A DNA stretch of 64,000 nt, taken from NCBI GenBank assembly GCA_916048095.2, contig OU696570.1:9182316-9246315 (forward strand), in the 5' to 3' direction. Of this stretch, positions 8,177-17,607 are shown piece by piece. Source of the stretch: Sacculina carcini. Taxonomy: Eukaryota; Arthropoda; Thecostraca; Sacculinidae. Under the pieces are notes generated by a model. That model ran no database searches, was not told the DNA's origin, and saw only the letters and a program-made list of their open reading frames with translations. Within the stretch, counting starts at the first letter, position 1; the number at the start of each line of letters is the position of its first letter. The translations under genes and the position numbers were made by a program.

Positions 8177-9119
8177 AATCACAACGCAATACCAGCTTTT
8201 TCAAACAATGGGAGTAAGAATCGTAATATGTAATAGAGAATGTCATTATTAAGATATGAAATGCAGCGCATAAAATGATCGCATATTTAAAAAAGATTGA
8301 AACATATCATAATTAATTCAGCAAAACCAGGTTCAACAGAAGAGATAAATGAGTGAGCATTTATTGACTTACCTTGCACTCCGAAAGGTGAAATTCTCCG
8401 GAATACACCAATCTAATAATACTTGAAGTAAACTTGCGGGAAACACTGCGACACTGCTTAAAGTATGATAGAAGCTACAGCGAATGCAAACGGTCAATGC
8501 CACTACAATTGTGAACGCAATACTAACAGAAACACGTCGAACCAACTACGCTGCACTGAAAATATAATGCGCACAACGCCACAAACACAATTATCACAAC
8601 AAAGACACGTAAAATCGCAAAACGCGCAAGGCCACAAACACGCGCAACGCTACTCTGACAACAAACCGACCGCGTGGTCAGCGATGCAGCGTCAGCGTTT
8701 CAACGGTTTGTAGGTGAGTCATTAGCATCCGTTTGTAGCTGAGTCATAGCAAGCTGCGATACCCAGATAGCGTTAGGACGGACGGGCTGACGTAACACCC
8801 CCAATGGGGAGGGGATGGAAATGCCTTGTATCTAGGTGGCGTTGATACAGGCCGTTTCACGAAAGTATGACGTCATCGATGGCGGTCCCTTCACTCGTAC
8901 GGGCGATACGCGTTGCTATGTGTTAATGCGGGTGTTTGACTGGCGTTCCGGTTCAACTGACTTGAAAAATCATGTGACCAACATACAAAGCTTCAAATAC
9001 AATTCCAAATGGAATAACTGAATATATTATAAAACCACACAGGCATGAAAAAAGTTACAACACAAACATGCAACCACTAGACACGAGACAATGTGGACCG
9101 TTTTCGCTTCAATTTCTCT
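8177..9119. other. Spacer with no supported gene
   Basis: Contains the right half of the 18-bp inverted repeat (8823-8840) and a TGACGTCA octamer at 8868-8875. An 82-codon Asn/Gln-rich frame at 8465-8713 has no recognisable domain and low-complexity composition, so it is not called. Confidence 0.4.
8823..8840 (-). repeat. Right half of the 18-bp perfect inverted repeat
   Basis: Exact reverse complement of 6625-6642, followed by GTTGATACAGGCCG and a TGACGTCA palindrome. Confidence 0.45.
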
Positions 9120-9127
9120 CTAATTAA

Positions 9128-10430
9128 TAGGCCTGTCAAAAAAAGTAACCTAAAAATCACAAAAAGTAACTTTATTTTCGAGAAAAAGTAACCTAAAAAG
9201 TAACCTAAAAATATCCTATGAGTTTTAATGTTATTATCACTTTTGCATCGCTATATCTCAGGTTTATCACGGCTTTGCTGATTAGTGCTCTATATGAAAT
9301 ACAGGGTTTGTTTGTTGTTTGTTTGTGAACATAAAAATTAACCTAGTAACCTATAAAAAGGTAACCTAAAAATAACCTAATATTCGCAAAAATAACCTTC
9401 AAAAAAGGTCAATTTCTGTTTGAAGTTCTGCAGGAAGAAAATACACCAGTCCTTCTTTTCTATCCTCTTTCCTAGTTGGTACTATTTTTCCACCCTTTCT
9501 CCGATCTGGTACCATTTTTACAACAAACCACCGAAAGTGATTTAATATTGTTTGCCTAACATCGCAAAAAGGAGCATAACCATCAGAATACAATTTTAAA
9601 GTGGAAAGCTAATACAAAGGTGAAATACACTAATTGCAAATGTAAATATTTCAGTAATGGTCGCAATAATGTTCTTTATATTGTTTTAATGGAACTTTTT
9701 ATCAAATAGCACGTAGTATAGCTTGTATAATAGTGTTGGCGTGAACACTGCATGTGTGAATGCGTCCTCGCATATGTAGCACCCTGTGCTCACAGTCTTA
9801 TCAATGTAAAACGTGGGAAAATGGCGCTATATCACGCCCTGAAAATCACGTGCTAATTCCTGTTCAAGTAAATGCGTACTGTCAAGTGCTACAGTGCAGT
9901 GTCTGGTATATAGAGCTCACACATCGTACTATACCACGCTCCAAACATCTCACGACACCCTCCGGTTCGTAGACATTGCCTAAAATGGAATGACGCTATC
10001 AAGCGTACCCAAAAACGTATAAATATCGAGTAGCACAGATATTATAATGAATATCAATCGCTAGATCCTAACAGCAGAAGTTTGACATTTCTTGATCTTG
10101 AGACCTAGTATTCCATCTCTTTTCCTATTGTATCCTCATATACCGTTTTTGTGCCTCGTTTTCGTTACCGTTTCCGTACCTATTATCTGCAAAAAGTCAC
10201 CAAACTTCGTGGTAAACTTACATAATAACAAGAAAAATAGCAAAAGGTAACCTGACGATAAAAAAGTAACCTAAAAGGAAAAAAAGTAACCTAACATTGA
10301 AAAAGTAACTTTTGCTAACCTAATAAGTTTTTTAATAATCATAGTACACAACTTTTATTGCAGTTTTAGGTAGCTTATAAAAAGTGACCTTTAGGTGAAA
10401 AAGTAACTTTATTAACTTTTGACAGCCCTA
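9128..10430. mobile_element. Non-autonomous hAT-type element (1303 bp) with 8-bp target duplication
   Basis: Both ends start TAGG(C/G)CTGTCAAAA when read inward (left 9128, right end at 10430 reverse-complemented), and both flanks are the same octamer CTAATTAA (9120-9127 and 10431-10438). Terminal inverted repeats plus an identical 8-bp duplication indicate a hAT-superfamily insertion. The subterminal regions (9135-9210, 9340-9400, 10240-10420) are packed with AAAAAGTAACCT-type repeats, as expected for transposase-binding sites. No transposase frame is seen; a 64-codon frame at 9399-9593 on the minus strand is unassigned. Confidence 0.75.
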
Positions 10431-10438
10431 CTAATTAA

Positions 10439-10664
10439 TCGTGGATGAATGTCTGTCACAATAATTATTGTTCAGAAGAACATTTACAGCGGTGCACACA
10501 CTTTTTGTAAATTACGATGTTGAGAACAGTACAAGAAGTCAAGCATAACACCGCAATCACTCAGTTTTTCTAGTGCATGAAACCTATCTATTGCTCGCTG
10601 GTTTCCAACAATACTCAATTTATCATACCTCATACCATACACATAATACCATACACAAATACAT
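10439..10664. other. Short AT-rich spacer before copy B
   Basis: Contains CATACCATACAC-like short repeats at about 10620-10660 and no gene. Confidence 0.4.
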
Positions 10665-10842
10665 AGTAAACACCAAAATCACCTCAAATTCATCGAACAT
10701 CCAATCAAATTCAGTATGTACCGCTGGAAGATGAGTTCATTACAGATCTGGGAGTGCATATAAGATAGAACCACGGGTAATTGGCTCCATTTCACCACGG
10801 CCGTTCGTACCTGACACTACATTTTATGCAAACACAACAATG
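10665..10842 (+). pseudogene. Penton-like gene remnant (copy B)
   Basis: Only the 3' end of the penton-like gene is left. Positions 10665-10679 match copy A 713-727, and the sequence then jumps to copy A 932 onward, so about 205 bp are missing across an AAAAT microhomology. A TAG stop at 10766-10768 replaces a Gln codon. The ATGA overlap with the next gene is still visible. Confidence 0.7.
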
Positions 10843-11229
10843 ACAAATTCTCAGTTGATATTTCGAGGTCCAATGATACAGCGTGGCAGCGGACTTGGGT
10901 GTATTTTCAGAGGCTTGATGAGAGTGGTGATACCCGCCGTCTAAACTTTCGCCAAACAACCTCTGACAAATCATCTCGCCAAATCCGCTTTGAAGACAGG
11001 GTTACGCACACTGCAAGACGTTCTCGACGGAGAAACTGCAAGTCAAGCCGTCCGCAATCGCTCTCGACACGAAGCTAAACGTCTTATTCGAACCAGTATA
11101 AATAGTTTAAATCGTGCGAAAAATCAATCAGTCTCTCGACGCCCGACAAAACGAAAAGGTGTTGGTCAATGACGTCTACAGGAACGAGACATCTTTGACA
11201 ATGCAAAACGTAGACTAATGCGTTTGTGA
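10840..11229 (+). pseudogene. Basic core-protein pseudogene (copy B)
   Basis: Same 390-nt length and start/stop positions as the intact copy A gene at 1097-1486, but in-frame stops lie at 10942-10944 (codon 35, just after the hydrophobic segment) and 11170-11172 (codon 111). The basic C-terminus is otherwise preserved, so the gene died by point mutation. Confidence 0.8.
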
Positions 11230-11694
11230 AATAACCGAGGTATTACCCGGTGAGTCGAATGAGCAGCGAAGGTCCGTTTGAATTTCACTTACCTGCGCTC
11301 GGTAAATCGTCTACGCGTCCATCAAAAACCAAGGTCTATGGCAAAGCACGTGTCGTCAATCGTGACGGTAGCGAACTGGTCGACGACGCCAACGTGAGCG
11401 TTGTCAACCTGCTACCACATGCTCTCTTCAAACAGATTGACTATCAGATTGGTGATACTATTGTATCGGATTCCAACGCCCTCTATGGTTACCGTGCCTA
11501 TCTTGAGACGTTGTTGTCGTATAACCAGAACGCTAAAACGGTCATTTACGGGCGGGTTTGTGGCGTAAAGATACAGCTGGACACTTGAATGATATTGAAC
11601 TTGATTTGAACATCGGTTTTAACGACCGCAAACAATGGGTGGCTGGGAGCAATTTTCTTAGCTCTGTATACCGCTATAATTTTTATATAATATA

Positions 11695-11698
<4 letters not shown>

Positions 11699-11756
<58 letters not shown>

Positions 11757-11880
11757 TATACAATTATATAATTTATATATATAATTATACAATTATATAA
11801 TTTATATATATAATTATACAATTATATAATTTATATATATAATTATACAATTATATAATTTATAATTATATAATTTATAT
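11699..11880. repeat. TA tract and 30-bp AT-rich tandem repeats
   Basis: About 27 TA dinucleotides are followed by at least four near-identical units of ATTATACAATTATATAATTTATAT. They form the 3' tail of the non-LTR insert. Confidence 0.8.
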
Positions 11881-12041
11881 AATTTATATTTGTTTTGTTT
11901 TGTTTTTGTTTTTATTCACACCAACCAACAGGATGACATCCCAATTATAGGCGGAGTACACATAATACAATTCACGAAAGCGAATAGCAAATATAAGATT
12001 CTAAAATTTGGAAAAAAATATGTATATATAAAAAGTCAATT

Positions 12042-12800
12042 TTAAAAACAGACTTTGCGAAGTGCAGAACGACTGATATTAAGGATGTCTATACCGGGCT
12101 GATTATTCACTAGCTTGTTGTAGTATAGAGGCAAGCGAGCGCGCCATATTCTACCAGTGACCACGGTGCGCGTTGGTGGTATGTGCAGGGGGTCCCGGAG
12201 GCGCACACCTGGTCTTGGTACTCTCCATCCGACTCGTGACAGCAGCTGCGGAGAGTCGAGTCTGTTTTTCATTAAAGAATAAAGAAACGCGACGTCGAGC
12301 CATCGCCTGCGAATTTCAAGTGGTTGGAGGCCGTACATTGAGTGGAGTTCGGTGTGATTCATCTCAGTTCGATTGGCCTGCAGGCACTTGAGTGTGCGGA
12401 GGAATCTGTTCTGTATCAGCTGCAGGCTCTGTGTGTGCGTTGGTGCTGCGCCTGCCCAAATCACACTGGCGTACTCGATGGTCGACCGCACATTCGAACA
12501 ATAGGCGGCAATCAGGCTTCGTGAGTCGAAGTTCCGTGGTAGACCTTGCATGCATCTGGTGAGCACACCAAGTGAGCGATTGGCTCTGCGAGCGACGTCA
12601 TCAATGTGTTGTGCAAAGGTGAGCTTGGAGTCAATGACAACCCCCAGGTCACGTGTAGTGGTCACCTTTTGCACTGTGTCGCAGCCTATCGTGTAGGTGA
12701 ACTCAACTGGCTTCTTTTTTAGCGTGATAAACAAGTGTGAGCATTTTGCGGGGTTCAGTTTGAGTCCCCACTTTTCACACCACTCACACAGAGTATAAAT
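12042..12800 (-). pseudogene. Non-LTR reverse transcriptase, C-terminal fragment
   Basis: The minus-strand frame is open from about 12800. It carries the end of the RT domain (KWGLKLNPAKC, then DLGVVIDSKLTFAQHID) and the downstream region typical of jockey/CR1-group elements (STIEYASVIW, LQLIQNRFLRTL, LHSMYGLQPLEIRR). The catalytic YADD-type box lies upstream of the truncation and is missing, so the fragment cannot encode an active enzyme. Confidence 0.8.
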
Positions 12801-13631
12801 AATTTATATAATGTATTTAATTTGTCAATAGATTAATTTTCTTCTGTATATAATTTTTTTTCTACCGCTACACTTGCATACCAACCATCTATGTCGTATA
12901 TTGCCCGGTACAGTTTCGGAAAAACTCAAACTGATTAGAAACTCTGATCAGTTTGCTCTACTCGGTGCCGAGGGAGAATACAAGATTGAAATTGTCGAAC
13001 AGTGTGTGAATGTCGAGAAAATAACGCTTTACGATTCAATGTGGGTGAATTTTCACAGACAGTTGGCGAAAACACCAACCCGATATCCTATTCCACGAGC
13101 ACTTGTGAAAACATACACTCTCCCCGAAGGAAATATGAGTGGAACGCATGAGTGGAATATTTTCACCTCACAAGTGCCGCGACAAATTCTGCTGGGGCTT
13201 GTAAGCACTGAAGCGTATCATGGATCGCTACAGAAAACCCCATGAAATTTTCACCACTACCATCTAAACAGTCTTGAGTTATATATAAATGGCGAGCCGT
13301 ACCCCACGCACCCCTATCGCCCCGATTTCACAAAAGGTCTATATATGAGATCGTATCTGTCACTGTTTGACGGCACCGGCCTCGATACGGAAAACCAGGG
13401 CCTGGATATCACACATGATGATTATGCGTCCGGCTATACTCTGTTTATTGTAGATCTGACTCCGGATCAGTGTAGAGGTGATCATTTACATCCGCGTGAA
13501 CAAGGTAATGTGAGGTGTGAGCTGGCATTCACTTACGCTCTACCCGAGACAACTAACGTTCTAATTTACGCCACGTTTGAAAACGAAATCACAATTGACA
13601 GCGCGGGACGTGTCAGCACAGATTTTCAACT

Positions 13632-14078
13632 ATGAACGCTCTTGAATTGGAACGGCTACTCGACACAGTCGCCACATTTCGGGGGGTTTGGGCGTGCGAC
13701 CGGCTAAAACCTTTCACATTTGCTCGCGGTGTGCGCACATCAATTAATGTTAATATACAACCGCGTTGGCAATCGGGTCTACATTGGGTCGTGTTTGCTT
13801 GGGACGGTGAAAATCTCCAATATTTCGACTCGTCTGGCGACTCACCCATCTGGCATCCCTCGTTTGTGAATTTTATAAACAAACATGTAAACTATAATCA
13901 GTGTGTGTTGAATACGCGCGTCATTCAGGCGCCGGAATCGGACGTGTGTGGACAGTACTGCGCTCTATTTGTTGCATTGTTTGACAACGGCTGGTATCTG
14001 CACGATTTCGTTTCGTGCCTATCGACCGATCCTGCTATCAACAATAATCTTTTAGCGCTGGTATGGTCATACTTGTAG
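13632..14078 (+). CDS. Adenain-type cysteine protease (copy B)
   Basis: An intact 148-codon frame of the same length as copy A 2744-3190, differing at roughly a dozen residues. His51 (LHWVVFAWD), Asp66 (YFDSSG), Gln99 and Cys106 (SDVCGQYC) are all kept. The start overlaps the stop of the dead capsid gene (ATGA) and the end overlaps the next frame by 16 nt. Survival of an open frame next to broken structural genes is notable, although copy B as a whole may simply be too young to have accumulated stops everywhere. Confidence 0.8.
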   Translation: MNALELERLLDTVATFRGVWACDRLKPFTFARGVRTSINVNIQPRWQSGLHWVVFAWDGENLQYFDSSGDSPIWHPSFVNFINKHVNYNQCVLNTRVIQAPESDVCGQYCALFVALFDNGWYLHDFVSCLSTDPAINNNLLALVWSYL

Positions 14079-14587
14079 ACTGCAACGGTTTCCAGCACAA
14101 GGATTTGCCTTTTGTTGTCAAGGAATTGGCTGAGCATGACCTGTGTTCGGGATACTTATGGCACACCATTCTACCGCCTCCACAATTGAAACTCAACGCT
14201 GAGCGATGCAAGCATTTTCTATTTTTGACGGCGACCCTACACGGCTTGGTCTATAATTACAATCCTTTCAACACGCACAAGTATGAACAAAAGCCGCGCG
14301 ACGCAAGTTACCTCAAACAAAGTCTGGCACCCGACCGCATCTACGCCAAAGGTCTCGACAAGGCTCGTCGACTTTCGCATCTACTTGAACTAAACATTGA
14401 AAATCTCGAAGACGTCCTACCCGACTATTTATCAATGAACGCACGCGACATACATGTACTACCCAACATCACACCGTGTCCATATAATCATGTCATTTCT
14501 ACAAGCTGCTGTATTTTACGTTGTCATCATTTCGCTAAATTGGTTTATTCAATTAATCTATGTACACCGCGCATGCTACCATTTTAA
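14063..14587 (+). CDS. Uncharacterised 174-residue virus-like-element protein (copy B)
   Basis: Starts with ATG (MVILVDCNGF) inside the end of the protease gene and ends in TRMLPF-type residues like copy A. The motifs are the same: FVVKEL, LHGLVYNYNP, IYAKGLDKARRL and a Cys-rich tail. This copy defines the likely start of the family, because copy A has ATC at that codon. Function is not known; a nuclease-like role is only a guess from the D...KEL pattern. Confidence 0.6.
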   Translation: MVILVDCNGFQHKDLPFVVKELAEHDLCSGYLWHTILPPPQLKLNAERCKHFLFLTATLHGLVYNYNPFNTHKYEQKPRDASYLKQSLAPDRIYAKGLDKARRLSHLLELNIENLEDVLPDYLSMNARDIHVLPNITPCPYNHVISTSCCILRCHHFAKLVYSINLCTPRMLPF

Positions 14588-14632
14588 TCAATTGAACGAT
14601 AACAAAGTGTGTTTTTGTTCGCGCGCAAAAAT

Positions 14633-15307
14633 CTAACTCTTGTGACACATCACGAAATGTATTGGTATTGGTAAAGCGTACATATAACCAAATAATTCAA
14701 CAAATTTGTTTCCGTTTACGAAAATTTTTCTCGTACGTTGTGATTCACCTTGAACCTCTTTGTGCACACCCATCTTCATTTTGTCGGCTTTAAATTCATG
14801 ATAAATATTGGTTTCGGTGAAGTACTGTTTTCTCGAGTCATAGTAGCTCATAACAATGGTCTTCATCCACTCTATATTGTTGCGGGTCTCATCGGGCGGC
14901 CGGTAAATCTGAGTCTCGGCACTTCGTACCAACGATATCGACAACACTTTGAATGATACAGCGGCTGCAACGGCTCCAAGCACCGCATCTCTCATCGACC
15001 GACTCATAACTGTATCGATCACAATCCGTAGTGCTCGCTCCTCGTTGGTGAATATTCTCACCGCGCCGCGACGAAGTTTCCAAAAGGGGTCAAAATATCG
15101 CTCCAGTTGCCAAATATTAGTAAGCTGTTTTTGTAAGTGTTCGAAATCCGTCTGACTGTATTTTTCCAGTCGTCCGAAAATAATCCAAATCCTCTGATCC
15201 AGCGGGTGTCCACAGATGAACGGTGTGTCGGCAACAAACCCGACCGCATGATGTTCCAATGGCAGGATCCGCTTGGTCGTGTCAATGTTTGTATTCACCT
15301 GACTCAT
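14633..15307 (-). CDS. Uncharacterised 224-residue protein with a hydrophobic segment (copy B)
   Basis: Homologue of 3800-4393, starting MSQVNTN and sharing the FICGHPLDQRIWIIFGRLE stretch and the hydrophobic VLGAVAAAVSFKVL segment. It is about 27 residues longer at the C-terminus (RKIFVNGNKFVELFGYMYA), because copy A lacks 17 nt near this point. Which C-terminus is original cannot be told from two copies. It converges on the 174-residue gene. Confidence 0.55.
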   Translation of the reverse strand: MSQVNTNIDTTKRILPLEHHAVGFVADTPFICGHPLDQRIWIIFGRLEKYSQTDFEHLQKQLTNIWQLERYFDPFWKLRRGAVRIFTNEERALRIVIDTVMSRSMRDAVLGAVAAAVSFKVLSISLVRSAETQIYRPPDETRNNIEWMKTIVMSYYDSRKQYFTETNIYHEFKADKMKMGVHKEVQGESQRTRKIFVNGNKFVELFGYMYALPIPIHFVMCHKS

Positions 15308-15494
15308 GCTGACAATTCCGCGATAAAGCTACACAACCTCACCCGCAAGTGTCTCGAGCTCAACTGCGTATCACGGCTGATATCAGAGACTAATTGCACT
15401 ACTTATCGGAACATGCGTCATAATTATCGCCAACATCACTCCGTGTTTGATAATTTCGCTCTTACAGTCAATGTTTATGTTGCTTTGTATACAC

Positions 15495-15767
15495 ATGAGC
15501 TGTGTTTCTCCTGCTACACTAGTGCCCAATTATAACTATCGCTATGTTGGTGGTAGTTCGTCAGATAGCAGACACATCATCAGCGAATCGTACAAGAAGT
15601 ACACATCGTTTGACGTGTGTCTTTCGGAAGCTCTAGATGAAGGTGTATCTGCGCCTGATACATGGTCGGCTGAACTGGAAATTGTATATGAGACACACGA
15701 CATGATTTACATCATCAAAATTGATCGAAAAATCAACAAACATTTGTGTTCACGATGTGTTCTCTGA
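15495..15767 (+). CDS. Uncharacterised 90-residue protein (copy B)
   Basis: Homologue of 4575-4844, from MSCVSPATL to SRCVL. Upstream methionines in the same frame are not conserved. The TATA-like box seen before copy A is altered here (GTATACAC). No family is recognised. Confidence 0.5.
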   Translation: MSCVSPATLVPNYNYRYVGGSSSDSRHIISESYKKYTSFDVCLSEALDEGVSAPDTWSAELEIVYETHDMIYIIKIDRKINKHLCSRCVL

Positions 15768-15907
15768 ATCGCGTCGTCAATATGATTTTACATGATTTCC
15801 GCTGTATATTTTCCATAGTTAAGTATCAAGTGAAAATACACAAAAACCATTTCGGTGCAAGCATTTTGTGTGTCAATTTGGCCTTGCAACCAAGTGTTTT
15901 AATCCTA

Positions 15908-15949
15908 TTTAGTCAATGTTTGACATAAGCCAGATACTTTTTATAAACA
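15908..15949 (+). promoter_or_regulatory. Promoter-like module (copy B)
   Basis: TTTAGTCAATG, TTTGACATAAGCCAGATAC and TTTTTATAAAC, matching the modules at 4980 and 5208 of copy A and followed by the same GCTAGTGATTCACA stretch as module 1. Confidence 0.4.
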
Positions 15950-16062
15950 GGGCTAGTGATTCACATGCATTCGTTTCGGCTGAAATTTATTTTTTTTAAT
16001 TTAATTTTTGTGCATCGTCTTTGCGACCGTTTTAATTCGATTTAGTCAAAGTCGATTTAGTC

Positions 16063-16090
16063 GATTTAGTCAAAGCGTTTTTATATAAAC
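16063..16090 (+). promoter_or_regulatory. TATA element upstream of the micro-ORF (copy B)
   Basis: GATTTAGTCAAAGCG followed by TTTTTATATAAAC, about 19 nt before ATG 16109. The GATTTAGTC segment is itself repeated just upstream. Confidence 0.35.
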
Positions 16091-16108
16091 AGAACACCCA
16101 TTTCAACT

Positions 16109-16186
16109 ATGATTGAAAATTATTATATTCACGCCCCTGCCAAACATAGATTTGACGATCCCGATATAATGAGTATTGTGACATAA
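16109..16186 (+). CDS. 25-codon micro-ORF (copy B)
   Basis: Same length and frame as 5320-5397 (MIENYYI start, DPDIMSIVT end). Seven base differences, two of them silent. Confidence 0.25.
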   Translation: MIENYYIHAPAKHRFDDPDIMSIVT

Positions 16187-16452
16187 ATATAATAAGAAAT
16201 AAAGAGAATAAGAAATAAATATAAAAATAATATAAAAAATAAAATAAAGAAAAATAATATAAAGTTAGGTTAGGTCGGGTTAGGTTTGGTTAGGTTAAGT
16301 TGGGTCGAGTTAGGCTGGGTTAGGTTAGGTTGTGTCGGGTCAGGTTAGGTTAGGTTAGGTTAGGTTGGGTCGGGTTAGGCTGGGTTAGGTTAGGTTGGGC
16401 CGGATTAAGCTGGGTTAGGTTAGGTTAGGTTGGGTCGGGTTAGGTTAGGTTT
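16187..16452 (+). repeat. A-rich and TTAGG-type tract (end of copy B)
   Basis: AATAAATATAAAAATA-type sequence grades into GGTTAGGTTAGG units mixed with GGGTCGGGTTAGG and GGCTGGG variants. It sits at the same relative position as 5398-6047 but with a different unit mix, so the two have diverged or expanded separately. Confidence 0.75.
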
Positions 16453-16497
16453 AGAATAAAGAAAATGAAGAAAAAAATATAGAAAAATATATATATA

Positions 16498-17607
16498 CTA
16501 GCATATAAGCCCGCCCGTCGTGCGGAACAATTAAAAAAGTAGACTAAATATTCAATTCATAAAATAAAACGAATACAAATTCAAAAAGAAAAGGTAAACT
16601 CATAAAAATATTAACCAAGAGAAAAGCCTAAAACCCGCCTAGCCTAAAAACCCGCCCGTTGTGCGGAACAATTACTAAAATGAAATTCATATTTAATTAA
16701 TAAAAATATTGCAAAAAGGGAAAACTCCTACAAATCTTAATCATTTGAAAAGTTTAAACTGAATTGTTTTTATTTTCATTTGGACAAAATATTTTCCCTC
16801 AACCCGCCTCATATTTAAGCCCGCCCGCCGAGCGGAATAATTCAGAGCTCGAACACGATTCGTTCTGGATGTGGAAGTAAAATCCGTTAGTTTTGTATAT
16901 GAATTCATTTTATACGGTGAAATTGAACGTCCTATTGTCTATAGTTACGGCCCGCGGGACATTTTTACCTCATAAACGTGATCCATCGCTTCGTTTACGT
17001 TTAAAGCCCCTGATATATACCATTGAGCCCGCTCAGTTGTGCCATCTCATATTCAATTCATACTCAAGCATACATACACATAGACCGACAGATAATTTAT
17101 ATACATATATAGATATAAACCCGCCCGTCGTGTGGAACAATTCATAAAGCAAAATTAATATTAATTCCATAAAATAATGAATACAAATTTAAAAGCAAAA
17201 AATTTAACCTGTACATATGTATGTACCAATAGAAAATTCAAAATGATAATATTGTAATTTTGAATTTGATCCAATAGAAAATTCAAAATGTGAACATTTT
17301 AATTTTAAATTAGACAATATTAGCCTCAACCCGCCTCATATATCAACCTGCCCGTCGTGCATATTAATTCAGAACATAAACACGTAACAAACAATGATAA
17401 TTCTAGTATGTAAACCCGCCCGTCGCGCGGAACAGTTCATACTATTAAATTTGTATTTAATTTCATCATCATATATTTGCCAAACCCAACATAACACAAA
17501 CATTCACTCACAAAATACCTGATAATTTGCAATGTAGGATGGCTGGGCATAAGAAGCCTGGAGGCTTGTTCTGCCCTTTTTCAACATACAATATACATTA
17601 ACATATA
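16498..17607 (-). mobile_element. Helitron-like array fragment, inverted orientation
   Basis: CTAG at 16498-16501 is followed by the reverse complement of the terminal hairpin (CCCGCCCGTCGTGCGG) and by several roughly 200-bp internal units in the minus orientation (CCCGCCCG motifs at about 16510, 16650, 16820, 17120, 17350 and 17415). No protein is encoded. Orientation switches to plus at 17608. Confidence 0.55.

Larger units (their letters stand above)
11677..12862 (-). mobile_element. 5'-truncated non-LTR retrotransposon inside the capsid pseudogene
   Basis: The insert is bounded by the octamer TACCGCTA on both sides (11669-11676 and 12863-12870). On the minus strand it has a partial RT reading frame (12042-12800), an untranslated tail, and then a 3' tail of roughly 30-bp ATTATACAATTATATAATTT repeats and a TA tract (11699-11880). 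Simple-repeat tails and 5' truncation are normal for non-LTR elements. Confidence 0.75.
11200..13635 (+). pseudogene. Major-capsid-like pseudogene split by a retrotransposon (copy B)
   Basis: The left part (11200-11676) and right part (12863-13635) align with copy A 1458-2747. Damage seen: a 53-bp deletion at about 11240 between two TATT tetramers (copy A 1498 and 1551), shifting the frame; further small shifts around 11540-11600; insertion of a non-LTR retrotransposon at 11677-12862 with a TACCGCTA target duplication; and a TGG-to-TGA change at about 13244. The last 290 nt remain open and still overlap the protease start. Confidence 0.8.
15768..16108. other. Non-coding segment before the micro-ORF (copy B)
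   Basis: Corresponds to 4845-5319 of copy A, with TATA modules listed separately and several small deletions. No gene is seen. Confidence 0.5.

Noticed and set aside
8465-8713. 82-codon basic Asn/Gln-rich frame
   Set aside because: No domain, low complexity, no second copy; likely chance.
9399-9593. Possible transposase fragment in the hAT-type element
   Set aside because: 64 codons with no recognisable hAT motif.
11558-11800. 80-codon frame ending in Tyr-Ile repeats
   Set aside because: Capsid pseudogene remnant running into the TA tract.
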